A model generated the notes under the pieces. The model made no database searches, was not told the origin of the DNA, and saw only the letters and a list, made by a program, of their open reading frames with translations. A program made the translations under genes and the position numbers. Positions 8,664 to 17,538 of a DNA stretch of 64,000 nt are shown here, one piece after another (the first letter of the stretch is position 1; every line of letters begins with the position of its first letter). Origin of the DNA: Streptomyces ureilyticus (GTDB taxonomy: Bacteria > Actinomycetota > Actinomycetes > Streptomycetales > Streptomycetaceae); assembly GCF_011045025.1 (NCBI RefSeq), contig NZ_JAAKZX010000015.1:22608-86607 (forward strand), given 5' to 3'.

Positions 8664-8922
8664 TCACGCTTCGTCCGAATATTGGTGGTCCTCGAAGGAC
8701 GACTGGCTGGTTGCCGGCCAGGACCGTGCAGGCTCCGCGGCGTGCGTCGTGTCGACGGTGAGATACAGACGGGTTGCGCCCTCGCCGCCGGCGGGGTGGC
8801 TGCGCTGCTCGTCGAGGAGAAGCAGCGGCGGGCACTTCGGCGACGTGACGAGCGGCCTCCGGCGTCGCCGCGATGGTATGGACCTCGGCGCGGTCCGCGG
8901 AGGGCAATGGCTTGTGATCCAT
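8664..8922 (-). pseudogene. Frameshifted copy of a small conserved protein
   Basis: The 5' part in one frame reads RAEVHTIAATPEAARHVAEV and the 3' part in another reads EQRSHPAGGEGATRLYLTVD then TTHAAEPARSWPATSQSS. Together they match, almost segment for segment, the intact 86-residue protein at 17028-17288. One or more indels near 8820-8840 separate the halves. The family is unrecognised but has three copies in this window. Confidence 0.7.
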
Positions 8923-9346
8923 GGCGTACCTCCTGCAGGGCGGCGCGCTGAGGATGAACGAGGTCGCCGCTTCAGACGTCTGGGGTCGAAGCGCAGCGCT
9001 TTCACAAACGCCCCCTCCTGCAGCGTATGCCCCGTCCTATGGTCCCTGCCCACCGAACCGGGCGCTGGCGTCACGGTGATACCGGGGGGACCGACGCTCG
9101 CCGGCACGTGGAGTGACGTCGTAGGGACCGATCCTGGATCTCCGGCCCGGCGCAGACTGGACGGGCTGTGCGGCTGAGGCGGTCGGCCCGCGCCGCGCAC
9201 GCCCAGCCAGGGGCCCTCCTCGCCCTGTGTTCCCCGGTCGCCCCGATCGAGCGCCCATGTCCGCAACAGGCCCGCGTCGAGACTCGGCAGGACTGCCACC
9301 GTGACCGTCAGCTACGTGCGTCGGTGAACCGGCTGGTACGGGGGTG
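8923..9346. other. Region without a confident gene
   Basis: About 420 bases between the frameshifted small gene and the desaturase stop codon. The long minus-strand frame crossing it has no family motif and biased, shadow-like composition. Confidence 0.4.
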
Positions 9347-10402
9347 TTATGGGAGCGCCAGACGCCAGATACGCGCCCAGGTGGAGGCGTACTGCCGCAG
9401 CAGCGGGCCAGTGGTGTAGGGGATGCCGTATTTCTCGCACAGCTTGCGCACCTGGGGAGCGATCTGGCCGTAGCGGTTGCTGGGCAGGTCGGGGAAGAGA
9501 TGGTGCTCGATCTGGTGGCTGAGGTTGCCGGTGAGGATGTGCAGGAGAGGGCCGCCTTCGATGTTCGCCGAGCCGAGGGCCTGCCGTACGTACCACTCGC
9601 CGCGCGACTCGCCCTCGATCTCGTCCTCGGTGAAGGATTCCGCGCCGGCGGGGAAGTGGCCGCAGAAGATCACGGTGTGTGCCCAGATGTTGCGGGTGAG
9701 GTTGGCCGTGAGGTTGCCGAGCAGGCAGGGCAGGGCGGACGGGCCGGCCAGCAGCGGGAAGAGGACGTAGTCCTTGGTGAATTGCCGTGCGCCCTTGCGG
9801 GCCATCCCGGCGAGGTCGCCCAGGAACGCGCGCACGGACTTGCGACCCTGGACGACGGCCTCGGGCTCCAGGTCGTACAGGGCGATGGCCCACTCGAAGA
9901 CCGGGGCCAGCAGCGGCCCGCCGTAGAGGGGCTGGAGGAGATGGACGGGGTGCCAGGGCTGGTCCTCGCTCATCCGCATGGCCACGTAGCCAAGGTCGCG
10001 GTCGCGGCCCACCACGTTGGTCCAGGTGTGGTGCAGGTCGTTGTGGGTGTGCTTCCAGGCGGCGGCCGGGGTGGGGAAGTCCCATTCCCAGGTGGTGGAG
10101 TGGATGGCCGGGTCGCGCATCCAGTCCCACTGGCCGTGCAGGATGTTGTGGCCGAGCTCCATGTTCTCCAGGATCTTGGCGGTGGTGAGCATCGCCGCCC
10201 CGGCCGGCCAGGCGGGCGGGAGCAGGGAAACCGCCAGGGCCGCCCGGCCGCCGGCCTCCAGGGCGCGGTGCACGGTGATGAGGGTATGGATGTAGCGGGC
10301 GTCCTCGGCGCCGCGCTCGGCCAGCACCTCGGCGCGGATGCGGTCCAGTTCCTGCCCGAAGGCGTCGGCTTCGGACGGCGCAAGAGCAAGCGCAGCGGCC
10401 AC
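9347..10402 (-). CDS. Membrane fatty-acid desaturase
   Basis: A 351-residue integral membrane desaturase. The three histidine boxes that hold the di-iron centre are present: GHNILHGQWDW (His85-His89), HTHNDLHHTW (His118-His125) and HQIEHHLFP (His296-His301). Hydrophobic stretches lie between them. It would introduce a double bond into a fatty acyl chain at the inner face of the membrane, using electrons from a ferredoxin-type partner. That partner is encoded directly upstream in the same direction (10488-11582). The start is GTG 10402, chosen for the GGGAG box at good spacing; an upstream ATG at 10441 lacks one. Regiospecificity cannot be read from sequence. Confidence 0.9.
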   Translation of the reverse strand: MAAALALAPSEADAFGQELDRIRAEVLAERGAEDARYIHTLITVHRALEAGGRAALAVSLLPPAWPAGAAMLTTAKILENMELGHNILHGQWDWMRDPAIHSTTWEWDFPTPAAAWKHTHNDLHHTWTNVVGRDRDLGYVAMRMSEDQPWHPVHLLQPLYGGPLLAPVFEWAIALYDLEPEAVVQGRKSVRAFLGDLAGMARKGARQFTKDYVLFPLLAGPSALPCLLGNLTANLTRNIWAHTVIFCGHFPAGAESFTEDEIEGESRGEWYVRQALGSANIEGGPLLHILTGNLSHQIEHHLFPDLPSNRYGQIAPQVRKLCEKYGIPYTTGPLLRQYASTWARIWRLALP

Positions 10403-10456
10403 TGGTTCTCCCTTCCCAAGGGCTCGAGGCCCGACAGGCATCGAGCCTCGACAGAT

Positions 10457-10498
10457 GTCTCTACAGGTCGATGTGCGCGGGTGGTCTCTACAGGTCGA
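10457..10498. repeat. 15-bp direct repeat at the reductase stop codon
   Basis: GTCTCTACAGGTCGA occurs at 10457-10471 and 10484-10498 (27-bp period). The right copy contains the stop codon of the ferredoxin reductase; the left copy repeats the same codons and stop in the intergenic gap. A small tandem duplication with no evident function. Confidence 0.6.
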
Positions 10499-11582
10499 GG
10501 TGTACGGGGCCGCAGGCGGCCGACACGCAGGTCTGGATCACATCGCCCGGTTCGCCGTGTACGTCGCCAGTCCGCAGGTCGCGGACCCGGCCGGCGGACA
10601 GCGGGCTGAGGCAGCTGCGGCAGATGCCCATACGGCAGCCGCTGGGCATGACGACACCCGCCGCCTCACCGGCATTCAGCAGGGACGTGGCCGGGCCGGC
10701 GTCTGTCTCGACACCGCTGCGGGTGAAGCACACCCGCCCGCCGTGCCTGCCCGATCCCCTGCCGGGCACGGCCGGTGACGGCGGCCGGAACCGTTCCAGG
10801 TGCAGCCGGTGCCGGGCATCCGCGTCGCGCCAGGCCCGCTCGGCGAACGCGAGCAGCCCTTCCGGCCCGCAGGCCCAGCTCTCGCGCTTCTCCCAGTCAG
10901 GGCACAGCGCGTCCAGGCGTACCCGATCCAGCCGCCCTTCTTGGCGGGTGTGGTGTTCGTGCAGCGTCAACCAGCTCTCGCGGGTGGCCATCGCCCGCAG
11001 CTCACCGCCGAAGACGACCCGGTCGGCGTCCGGCGCGCTGTGCACCAGCACGGTGTCCGGACGGCGGCCCGTGCACCCGGCGAGCGCGCGCAGCATGGCC
11101 ACCACGGGAGTGATGCCGATACCGCCGGTCAGGAACAGCAGGCGCGGAGGCGGCGGGCCGGGCAGCACGAAATCCCCCTGGACAGGACCGAGGCGCAGCC
11201 TCTCCCCGCGCCGGACCCGGCGGGCCAGGTGCGGGGACACTCGCCCGTCCGGGACCGCCCGTACGGTGATCGCGAAACGCCCGGAGCCGTCCGGAGGGGT
11301 CGTGATCGAGTACGTCCGCCAGTGCAGTGCGCCGTCGATGCCCACTCCCACCGGCACGTACTGCCCGGCCGCGCGATGCCCCGACCAGCCGCGCCCCGCC
11401 CGCACCACGAGCGTCGTCGCGTCCGCCGTCTCCGCCCGTACCCGCTCCACCCGGCCCGCCGGCCACCTGGCCGACCACAGGGGATCGACGACGGCCAGAA
11501 AGTCGTCAGGCAGCAACGGGGTGGTCAGCCGCCCGGCGCCCTGCCAGACGGGCCGCGCCAGGTGCCGGAGCACACCGACCAT
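10488..11582 (-). CDS. Ferredoxin reductase fused to 2Fe-2S ferredoxin
   Basis: A 364-residue flavoprotein electron-transfer chain in one polypeptide. From the N-terminus it has an FAD-binding barrel with RTYSITTPPDG, an NAD(P)H-binding domain with LTGGIGITPVVAMLRAL and ESWACGPEGLL, and a C-terminal plant-type 2Fe-2S domain with Cys316, Cys321, Cys324 and Cys352 (SGCRMGICRSC ... IQTC). This layout matches the reductases that feed membrane desaturases in mycobacteria and streptomycetes. The desaturase gene follows 85 bp downstream on the same strand, so the two probably form an operon. ATG 11582 is preceded by CGGAGAGG. Confidence 0.9.
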   Translation of the reverse strand: MVGVLRHLARPVWQGAGRLTTPLLPDDFLAVVDPLWSARWPAGRVERVRAETADATTLVVRAGRGWSGHRAAGQYVPVGVGIDGALHWRTYSITTPPDGSGRFAITVRAVPDGRVSPHLARRVRRGERLRLGPVQGDFVLPGPPPPRLLFLTGGIGITPVVAMLRALAGCTGRRPDTVLVHSAPDADRVVFGGELRAMATRESWLTLHEHHTRQEGRLDRVRLDALCPDWEKRESWACGPEGLLAFAERAWRDADARHRLHLERFRPPSPAVPGRGSGRHGGRVCFTRSGVETDAGPATSLLNAGEAAGVVMPSGCRMGICRSCLSPLSAGRVRDLRTGDVHGEPGDVIQTCVSAACGPVHLDL

Positions 11583-11877
11583 TCCGCCTCTCCGTTCCTC
11601 GTCACTGTCCGACCACCTACGCTCACGCAGCCGTGGACGACCGGCAAGCCGGGTTGCTCCATCCCTGACGGGCATGACCCTGGCGCGGGCCGGCGGCTGA
11701 CCCCGCGCTCTGCGCGGCGGCCCGGCGGCCACTCGACATCGAACCCGAGGACGCGGGCGATTCCGTCCGCCCAGCCCTGGCCGAGGCGCCGGCCGAGCAA
11801 GTCGTACGGACAACCGACCGCTCGACTCGGTGAGGAGCGCTGCTGGGTGGGGCCTCGCCTCCCGGGACGCCGCGGGA

Positions 11878-12483
11878 TCATCGCAGTGGCCTGCGGATCC
11901 ACACCTCCCGGGCAGCCGTCTCCCGGTCGGCACCGGCACCGTAATCCGAACCGGAACCAACGTCTGAAGCGATTCGAGGGCCGAGTTCGCCGAGTTTCGA
12001 CCATCCCCAGGCGCGCAAGGTCCCCTCCGCCGCGGTCTTCCGGCCGCCTTCGCCGGGCCGGTCCACGGCCGCGACGACCAGATCGGCGTCGAGGCGGGCC
12101 AGCAACCGCTCGCCGAGGCGGGTCGCGATGCCGCGGCGCCGTTGGGACGGCAGCACCATCAGTTCGGCCAGCAGGAAGGTCCGGCCCGAGGCCGTGAGTT
12201 CCTCGATCTCCGTCGGCAGCTCGTCCCGGAAGCCGGACCACCACTCGCCGGTACGAGCCACGCGGAACCCGTAGGCGCAGCCGACCAAGCCCGCCGCGTC
12301 GGCGACCACCATGTCGAAGTCGGTGCGTTGCACATCCTGCTCGAACCGGTTCAGAAAGCTCTGGCGGTCACGGTATTCGGCACCCGCGGCACCGCGGTAC
12401 GCCGTGACGTGGACGTCCGCGACGACGTCCCGCTGCTGCTCGGCCTGCCAACGGGACAGTCTGCGCAAGTACACGTCTGTCAT
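11878..12483 (-). CDS. GNAT family N-acetyltransferase
   Basis: A 201-residue protein of the GNAT acetyltransferase fold. The acetyl-CoA binding segment is LLAELMVLPSQRRRGIATRL, with the R-R-G-I-A pyrophosphate loop, followed by a short beta strand LVVAAV and RAWGWSKLGELGP. It would transfer acetyl from acetyl-CoA to an amine; the substrate is not predictable. GGGAGAGG precedes ATG 12483. It is upstream of, and in the same direction as, the reductase-desaturase pair, with a 295-bp gap that makes an independent promoter likely. Confidence 0.8.
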   Translation of the reverse strand: MTDVYLRRLSRWQAEQQRDVVADVHVTAYRGAAGAEYRDRQSFLNRFEQDVQRTDFDMVVADAAGLVGCAYGFRVARTGEWWSGFRDELPTEIEELTASGRTFLLAELMVLPSQRRRGIATRLGERLLARLDADLVVAAVDRPGEGGRKTAAEGTLRAWGWSKLGELGPRIASDVGSGSDYGAGADRETAAREVWIRRPLR

Positions 12484-12592
12484 ACGAGCCTCTCCCGGCC
12501 GTGGGACGAACATCCCCGGATTCGGCATGGTGACAGCAGGAGCCGACGAGGTAAACCGGGCGTCAGGACAGGGGGTCGATCGAGTGTCGGGA

Positions 12593-12870
12593 TCAGGAGT
12601 GTGACGCCCTGCCGCTTACGCCTTGGCGCTGTTGCCGCAGACGACTCGGCAGGGCACCGCCCTCGTACTCCCACCCTTCTTCACAGCTCCGTTCGTACGC
12701 GTCGTCGTACTCGGCGGCGGTCCGGTGGTCCTCGGCGGCCATGAGAGCGTTCGCGGTGATGCGGTGCCGCGGGTCGGTGGCCGCAGCCATGAGCCGGGGG
12801 CCGAGGCGGCTCGGTGGCCGACGGGATCACCAGGAGGTCCCGGTGACCGACGCCGCCTGGCCAGTGTCCG
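12593..12870 (-). pseudogene. DUF5994 gene relic
   Basis: One frame carries RDLLVIPSATEPP, the C-terminal hallmark of DUF5994 proteins; the adjoining frame continues LMAAATDPRHRITANALMAA and a tail not seen in the other copies. A shift near 12795 separates them and the N-terminal half with the WWPRS motif is missing. It is a decayed fourth member of the family that has three intact copies at 14.2-16.8 kb. The 65-codon open frame from 12790 might still be translated. Confidence 0.55.
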
Positions 12871-12944
12871 ACGGACCGTTGTGAGGCACCGGCTACCGTC
12901 GCGAGGACACCTGCCGAACAGCTCAGGCACCGCCGCCGTCGTCG

Positions 12945-13118
12945 TCAGCGGACGGGACGCCGCCCGGCGCGCCGGAACCCTCGCACCGCGACGACGGCCA
13001 CAGCGACCGCGAAGAGCACGATGCCGATGACCAGCAGATAGCCCAGACCGTCCGCTGCCGAGCCGATGATTCCCAGTACGACAGCCACAAGGACGAGCAG
13101 CAGGAAGAGCACCATCAC
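12945..13118 (-). CDS. Small hydrophobic membrane protein
   Basis: A 57-residue protein made almost entirely of two membrane helices, MVLFLLLVLVAVVLGIIG and GYLLVIGIVLFAVAVAVVAV, ending in an Arg-rich tail. Start GTG 13118 lies seven bases after GGAGGT; the ATG that follows is possible but too far from it. The function is unknown. A degraded relative of the second helix and tail is seen at about 21365-21470. It is just downstream of the PRC-barrel gene, 44 bp away, and probably co-transcribed with it. Confidence 0.7.
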   Translation of the reverse strand: MMVLFLLLVLVAVVLGIIGSAADGLGYLLVIGIVLFAVAVAVVAVRGFRRAGRRPVR

Positions 13119-13161
13119 CCGAACCACCTCCTCGCCGTACTGCGTGCTACGTGTTGGACGG

Positions 13162-13518
13162 TCAGCGGCGTGCGAGCTTGCGTTCGCCATTGGCGCCCGG
13201 CTGGTACGCCATGCCGTAATGCCGGAAGATCGCTTCTTCCTGCTCGGCGGGCAGTACGTCGTCCGTCCCGATCGATGGGGCGTCCCGTACCTGTCCCTTG
13301 GTGTAGGAGACCTTGACGTAGTCCGGCCCGAGGACTGCCTCGTCGAGGGGGACGAAGACCAGCCGTTGGCGGGTGGGAAGCCCGGTCCTGACGGTGGCCA
13401 CGGCCGGTTCGTCGGTGGTCGTGTCCACATAGACGGCTTCGAGCATGCCGATCTTGTGCTGCTTCGGGTCGACCACGTCATGGTCGCGCCACTCGCGGAT
13501 GTCGGCTGAACGGATCAT
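13162..13518 (-). CDS. PRC-barrel domain protein
   Basis: A 118-residue protein consisting mainly of a PRC-barrel beta domain. IREWRDHDVVDPKQHKIG begins the barrel, LEAVYVDTTTDEPAVATV is its characteristic second part, and RLVFVPLDEAVLGPDYVKV the third. These barrels occur in the photosynthetic reaction-centre H subunit and in RNA-processing and stress proteins; here the role is unknown. AGGGAG precedes ATG 13518. A small membrane protein follows closely, and the surroundings are rich in small stress-type genes. Confidence 0.8.
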   Translation of the reverse strand: MIRSADIREWRDHDVVDPKQHKIGMLEAVYVDTTTDEPAVATVRTGLPTRQRLVFVPLDEAVLGPDYVKVSYTKGQVRDAPSIGTDDVLPAEQEEAIFRHYGMAYQPGANGERKLARR

Positions 13519-13712
13519 GTCCCGCTCCCTGTCTGCGCGCCGCCGGTGGTGCAACGGCCCCGGCGTATACACACCGGGGCCGCCCTTCCGGGCCCTTGCA
13601 CGTGAGCGTGCGCCGACCCACTTGTCATCGTATGACCGAAACGTCCTTCTGGCATAGGCGGTTTCGGGCAATACGGCCCCTGGCTCCGGTGTCCTGAAGT
13701 GGCACTGTCGCG

Positions 13713-13985
13713 TCAGTCGCGTTTCTCCTCATCGGCCTCCATGAGCCGAATCCCCTGATGTGTCAGCGTGACCATCGCGGGTGCATTTCCCCGGGTCCAG
13801 TCGGCCGTGATAAGCCCTTCGCCCACCAAATATGTGCAGGCCGCGGCCAGATCCTGCTCGGGGATCCCCAAGTCGTCACGCAGCTTCGCCCCGGTGACGC
13901 CGAGGAGGCGATTGCCTTCCGTGGCCTCGTACAGGGTTTTCATGATCGTTTCGCGGTAGTGCTTCCGCTCGTGCAGTGTTGCCAT
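13713..13985 (-). CDS. Small winged-helix protein (paralog 2)
   Basis: A 90-residue paralog of the gene at 8321-8587; both share MATL-ERK at the start, AKLRDDLGIPEQDLAAACTY, GEGLITADWT and LTHQGIRLMEA. The fold is a compact winged helix. ATG 13985 is chosen by similarity to the paralog; the frame is open upstream but not similar. It is transcribed away from the DUF5994 gene at 14253 across 267 bp, so it might control that cluster, but this is inference from position only. Confidence 0.75.
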   Translation of the reverse strand: MATLHERKHYRETIMKTLYEATEGNRLLGVTGAKLRDDLGIPEQDLAAACTYLVGEGLITADWTRGNAPAMVTLTHQGIRLMEADEEKRD

Positions 13986-14252
13986 GATTGCCGCCACTCG
14001 CGCCGAGCACCGACGAAAAGTCAGCTGGGGTACGAGGAACTCCTGGTATTCACTGTACTCCGGGCCAGACCCCGAGCACCTGCGTTGACCAGCGATTTTC
14101 TCGAGTACCGGAGCATTGGGCGGCAGCGTCCGGGCGAGCTTCGTCGTGGCCGGTGCGGAGTATCGTGGACCCAGGAAGCGTCTCTGCTTCCCCGGCGGTG
14201 ACGCCGACATCGCCCCAGGCGGTCGGCGAACCGGCGAACCCGCAGACAGGCG

Positions 14253-14756
14253 ATGACGATGCCCGACCCCGATCTCTCACGTGAGGCGAAGCTCCTGCCG
14301 GACGCGATCCACCAGGCCGTCCGGCCCGGAACAGCCATCCTGCGGTTGCAAACGACACACGACCGCGCGGGAATCCTCGACGGTGCGTGGTGGCCACGGT
14401 CCCGCGACATCGGCGCCGAGCTTCCCAGCCTGATCGCCGCGGTGACCGAACACCTCGGGCCTGTCACGCGCGTCGGCCTGGACTCCAGTGCCTGGGAAGA
14501 ACTGCCGACGCGGTTGATCATCGACGACCGTGTCGTGCACATCGACTCCTCTCCGGTCGGCGACGACACCGTCCTCATCAGCCGGGGCGATCAAGATCTC
14601 TTCTCCCTGCTCGTGGTACCGCCGCACGCGACACCCGACGCGGCGCGCGACGCGATGGCCAGGGCCGTCCGCGCCGACAACCTCACGCAGGCGGCGCAGA
14701 TCCTCATCGACACCGGTACCGGTCGAGTGCTTCCGATCGCCACGGAAGCCTCGTAG
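14253..14756 (+). CDS. DUF5994 family protein (copy 1)
   Basis: A 167-residue protein of the DUF5994 family. The signature elements are LDGAWWPRSRDIGAELPSL, a central strand pair with GLDSSAWEELP, and LFSLLVVPPHATPDAARDAM. No signal peptide or membrane segment is present. Function is unknown; the family is common in actinomycetes and often multi-copy. This window holds three intact members and one relic within 4.3 kb. The ribosome-binding site before ATG 14253 is weak. Confidence 0.8.
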   Translation: MTMPDPDLSREAKLLPDAIHQAVRPGTAILRLQTTHDRAGILDGAWWPRSRDIGAELPSLIAAVTEHLGPVTRVGLDSSAWEELPTRLIIDDRVVHIDSSPVGDDTVLISRGDQDLFSLLVVPPHATPDAARDAMARAVRADNLTQAAQILIDTGTGRVLPIATEAS

Positions 14757-14980
14757 CCCGGCCAGGATCACCACGACCCGCGTGCCGTGTGCGGCGTGCG
14801 GCGCCCGTGATGCGGTGCGAGACGCCCGGCGACCGGCAGCGCGAGCCGGGTCCGCCTCCTTTCGCGGCAGGCAGGAGTACGGTGGAGCAAGCGAGGCCCC
14901 TTCGTATGCCGGTGCCAGGCCGGTTTCGGCCTCGCGGTTCCACGACAGCGGGTGCTCGCGCTCGAGGCAGGTTCCGCCCC

Positions 14981-15187
14981 ATGACCGCCGAAGCCCCTCC
15001 GTTGCCCGACGGGCCGTCGGCCGAGGTCCGATTCGTCTCCCCGTACCCGGAAGTGACACGACAAGTCGCCGATGCGCTCCGCTGGTTCTTCGCCTTCGAC
15101 GAAGGCGGCAGCTACCCGGCAGGCCTCAAAGCCACGGACCTGCGCCAGCGCCTGCCCCTGGCTCCCTCGTACTCCCCGCGCTCGTAA
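14981..15187 (+). CDS. Small conserved protein, C-terminally diverged copy
   Basis: A 68-residue reading frame whose first two thirds (SAEVRFVSPYPEVTRQVADALR and GGSYPAG) match the intact 86-residue protein at 17028-17288. Its last ~18 residues are unrelated, so the C-terminal beta part is lost. Just after it, a different frame carries a membrane-like stretch LVLPALVIIALLAPIAARIE, the tail of another lost gene. Probably a truncated paralog. Confidence 0.5.
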   Translation: MTAEAPPLPDGPSAEVRFVSPYPEVTRQVADALRWFFAFDEGGSYPAGLKATDLRQRLPLAPSYSPRS

Positions 15188-15569
15188 TCATCGCGCTCCT
15201 CGCGCCCATTGCCGCCCGTATCGAGACCAGCAGGCGGCCGACGGACCGTACGCATGCGAACGAGAACACCTGACCGTCCCTGAGCAGCAAACCACCCGTC
15301 CACACAGGAGCAGCCCCGGACCCCGGCCGCGCCACCCGCACCGAGGTCAAGGAGCTCCGCATGTCGCTCAGTTCCGCCAAGTCCATGGCCGAACCCCCTT
15401 CAGCGGCCCTCCCGTCGAACGCCGTCCAGCCGCCGTCATCCGCCTCCTCGAACGCCTCGGCTGGGTGACGACGTCCGCTGGCCGGCACCGGACCGCGTCG
15501 CCGCCCGCCGCGTGTGGACCCGGCCTTCCCCTTTTCTCGCGTTTCTCATGGCAGTTGACAGGAGCCTTC
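15188..15569. other. Scrambled region between DUF5994 copies
   Basis: It contains a membrane-helix tail continued from the previous gene, ending at about 15273, and a 35-codon frame at 15361 (MSLSSAKSMAEPPSA) without a strong ribosome-binding site. Nothing else is recognisable. Confidence 0.35.
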
Positions 15570-15971
15570 ATGACGACCGCACTGCAGCCCCCGCTTCCCT
15601 CGCCCCCCCTCCTCCGTCTGCGTCTCGCACCCCGCTCCGGCATGCCGCGCCGCATCGACGGAGTGTGGTGGCCTCGCTCGTACGACCTGCTGGTGGAACT
15701 CCCGCGGTTGCTCGCCGGGTTGCCGCAGGCCTGGGGACACATCAGCAGTGTCACGGTCAACGGGGCGACGTGGTCCGTGACCCCCGGCCGGATGCTCGTC
15801 TTCAACCAGGTCGTGCGCCTGCGCAGGTCCACCACTATGTCCGCCCCAGACACGGTCTGCCTCCTGGCCCCCAGCCGGGGGCGCTGGGACCTGCTGGTCG
15901 TACCGCCCGACACCCCGCCCGATACGGCCGAGCCGCTCATGGCCGCTGCCACGGGCGACGACACCATCTGA
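15570..15971 (+). CDS. DUF5994 family protein (copy 2)
   Basis: A 133-residue DUF5994 protein, shorter than copy 1 at the C-terminus. It shows RIDGVWWPRSYDLLVELPRL, then GHISSVTVNGATWSVTPGR, and RWDLLVVPPDTPPDTAEPL. The start ATG 15570 follows CAGGAG at good spacing. It is on the same strand as copy 1 and convergent with copy 3. Function unknown. Confidence 0.8.
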   Translation: MTTALQPPLPSPPLLRLRLAPRSGMPRRIDGVWWPRSYDLLVELPRLLAGLPQAWGHISSVTVNGATWSVTPGRMLVFNQVVRLRRSTTMSAPDTVCLLAPSRGRWDLLVVPPDTPPDTAEPLMAAATGDDTI

Positions 15972-16308
15972 TCGTGAGCGGTGCGCGGGGAGTGCCGGCC
16001 GTATGGCGAAGCTGCGCGATGGGCCTCGCCCACCCTGGCCGGCTGTGGTTGCCTGAGACAGCACCGGCCGCCGCTGGTCATCCTCGCCGAGACGGAGCAC
16101 CATACGGCAGCTTCCCGCCAAGGTCGTCCCAACAGCCCGTTCTGCGGCGGTGGGTGTATTCGGGCCGGCCGCCGTCCGGTTGTCGCGCCGGGGGCCGGAG
16201 CGCGGCAACGATCAGGTTCACGGTCACATCCCTGTGATCAGTCGCCTCGGCCCGGTCGGGGTGGCCGGGTGACACGAGGAAGTGCCCTCCCTGCCCTCCC
16301 ACGCCTCC

Positions 16309-16812
16309 TCAGGAACCTGTGCTCAGGAACCTGTGCCCGATAACCGTCGGGCTGCCGTGGAGGGCATGTTCCGTCGCCATGAGCTCGCTCGCGGTCATAG
16401 GAGGGCCGGAGCCGCTCGCGGCGGCCATCAGCCGGGCGGCTGCCGGGGGGCTGACCTCCGGCGGTATCACCAGCAGGTCCCACCGGCCGGCGGTGTAGGA
16501 CAGCAGCATGATCTTGTACGGGTCCAGCTCCCGCGCGAACCAACCGACCTTCACCACATGACCGTTGACGGGCAGCTTGCGCGGGATGACCGGCCAGTAC
16601 TGAGGGTTGACGGCGATCCGGGTGATCCGTCCCCACAGAGGATCCAGCACGTCGGCCAGAGCGGACAGTTCGTCCGACAGGTTCCGCGATCGGGGCCACC
16701 AGGCGCCGTCCAGGCCCTGTCGGGACGTGCTCATAGGCTTCAGCGCGAGGCGGGTGCTCGGAACCCTGAAGGGCACCATCCGCAGCGGGGCAAGGTCGGT
16801 GGTCGCGGACAT
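16309..16812 (-). CDS. DUF5994 family protein (copy 3)
   Basis: A 167-residue DUF5994 protein with LDGAWWPRSRNLSDELSAL, ITRIAVNPQYWPVIPRKL and RWDLLVIPPEVSPPAAARLM. ATG 16812 is preceded by GGAGACGG and is preferred to GTG 16842. It has a C-terminal extension (ASELMATEHALHG) also seen in the relic at 12.6 kb. It is transcribed in the same direction as the small conserved gene at 17028-17288, 215 bp upstream. Confidence 0.8.
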   Translation of the reverse strand: MSATTDLAPLRMVPFRVPSTRLALKPMSTSRQGLDGAWWPRSRNLSDELSALADVLDPLWGRITRIAVNPQYWPVIPRKLPVNGHVVKVGWFARELDPYKIMLLSYTAGRWDLLVIPPEVSPPAAARLMAAASGSGPPMTASELMATEHALHGSPTVIGHRFLSTGS

Positions 16813-17027
16813 CGCGCGAACCCGTCTCCAGACCGCTGCCACAGGCTCGGCCCGGTGTCGTCACTCGCCGAGAACGACACCGGCATGGAGGCCGGTGTGC
16901 GAAATACTCTCGATGCCTTCACGCTACTCCGCTGGGACGTCGAACGGGCCCCGGTGAGGCGCGGGTTGTGAACACTGCCCTGCACACCTCTGATGAGGGG
17001 CCATGCCGACCTCTGTGAGGAGAACGC

Positions 17028-17288
17028 TCAGACCTCGTCCGTCTGCTCGCGGTCGTTCTCCGAGGACTGACTGGTCACCAGCCAGGACCGGGCCGGCTCC
17101 GCCGGGCGGGTGGTGTCCACGGTGAGGTGGAGACGGGTCCCACCCTCGCTGCCCGCCGGGTAGCTGCGCTGCTCGACGGAGGCGAAGCAACGACGGAGAA
17201 CCTCCGCGACCCTACGGGAGACTTCGGGGGACGCAGCCAAGATGCGTACTTCGGCGTGCCCGGCAGAGGGGACTTCCAGTGGCTCCAT
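17028..17288 (-). CDS. Small conserved protein of unknown function
   Basis: An intact 86-residue member of a family with two other copies here, a frameshifted one at 8664-8922 and a truncated one at 14981-15187. Conserved blocks are AEVRILAASPEVSRRVAEVL, EQRSYPAG and GTRLHLTVDTTRPAEPARSW. The pattern suggests an alpha helix followed by a beta sheet. ATG 17288 follows GAGGT. I do not recognise the family. Confidence 0.65.
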   Translation of the reverse strand: MEPLEVPSAGHAEVRILAASPEVSRRVAEVLRRCFASVEQRSYPAGSEGGTRLHLTVDTTRPAEPARSWLVTSQSSENDREQTDEV

Positions 17289-17538
17289 GGTGACCTCGTT
17301 CTTCAGGACGACGTGACGATGGTGACTATGGGCGGTGGTGGTGGCGGGCGATCCTGCAGGCCCCGCCGACTGCCGGGTCCTCCGGCTTCGTCGGCCGATC
17401 CACGGCAGGGCTCACGGTAGTGGAATGCCGCGATCCGCTGGTTGTGCCTGACTTTCAAGCCAACGCCATCAACCCGGACGCCACCCGGGACGGGTGAGCC
17501 GTCCCTGGGCGACCACACCCGTCTTGCGGCCGGACGCG

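Noticed and set aside
9344..10609. 421-codon plus-strand open frame opposite the desaturase
   Set aside because: Antisense shadow rich in Val/Gly/Glu. The minus strand carries the three histidine boxes.
13162..17288. A biosynthetic gene cluster
   Set aside because: No synthase, ligase or precursor-peptide gene is present; the genes are small stress-type or unknown proteins.
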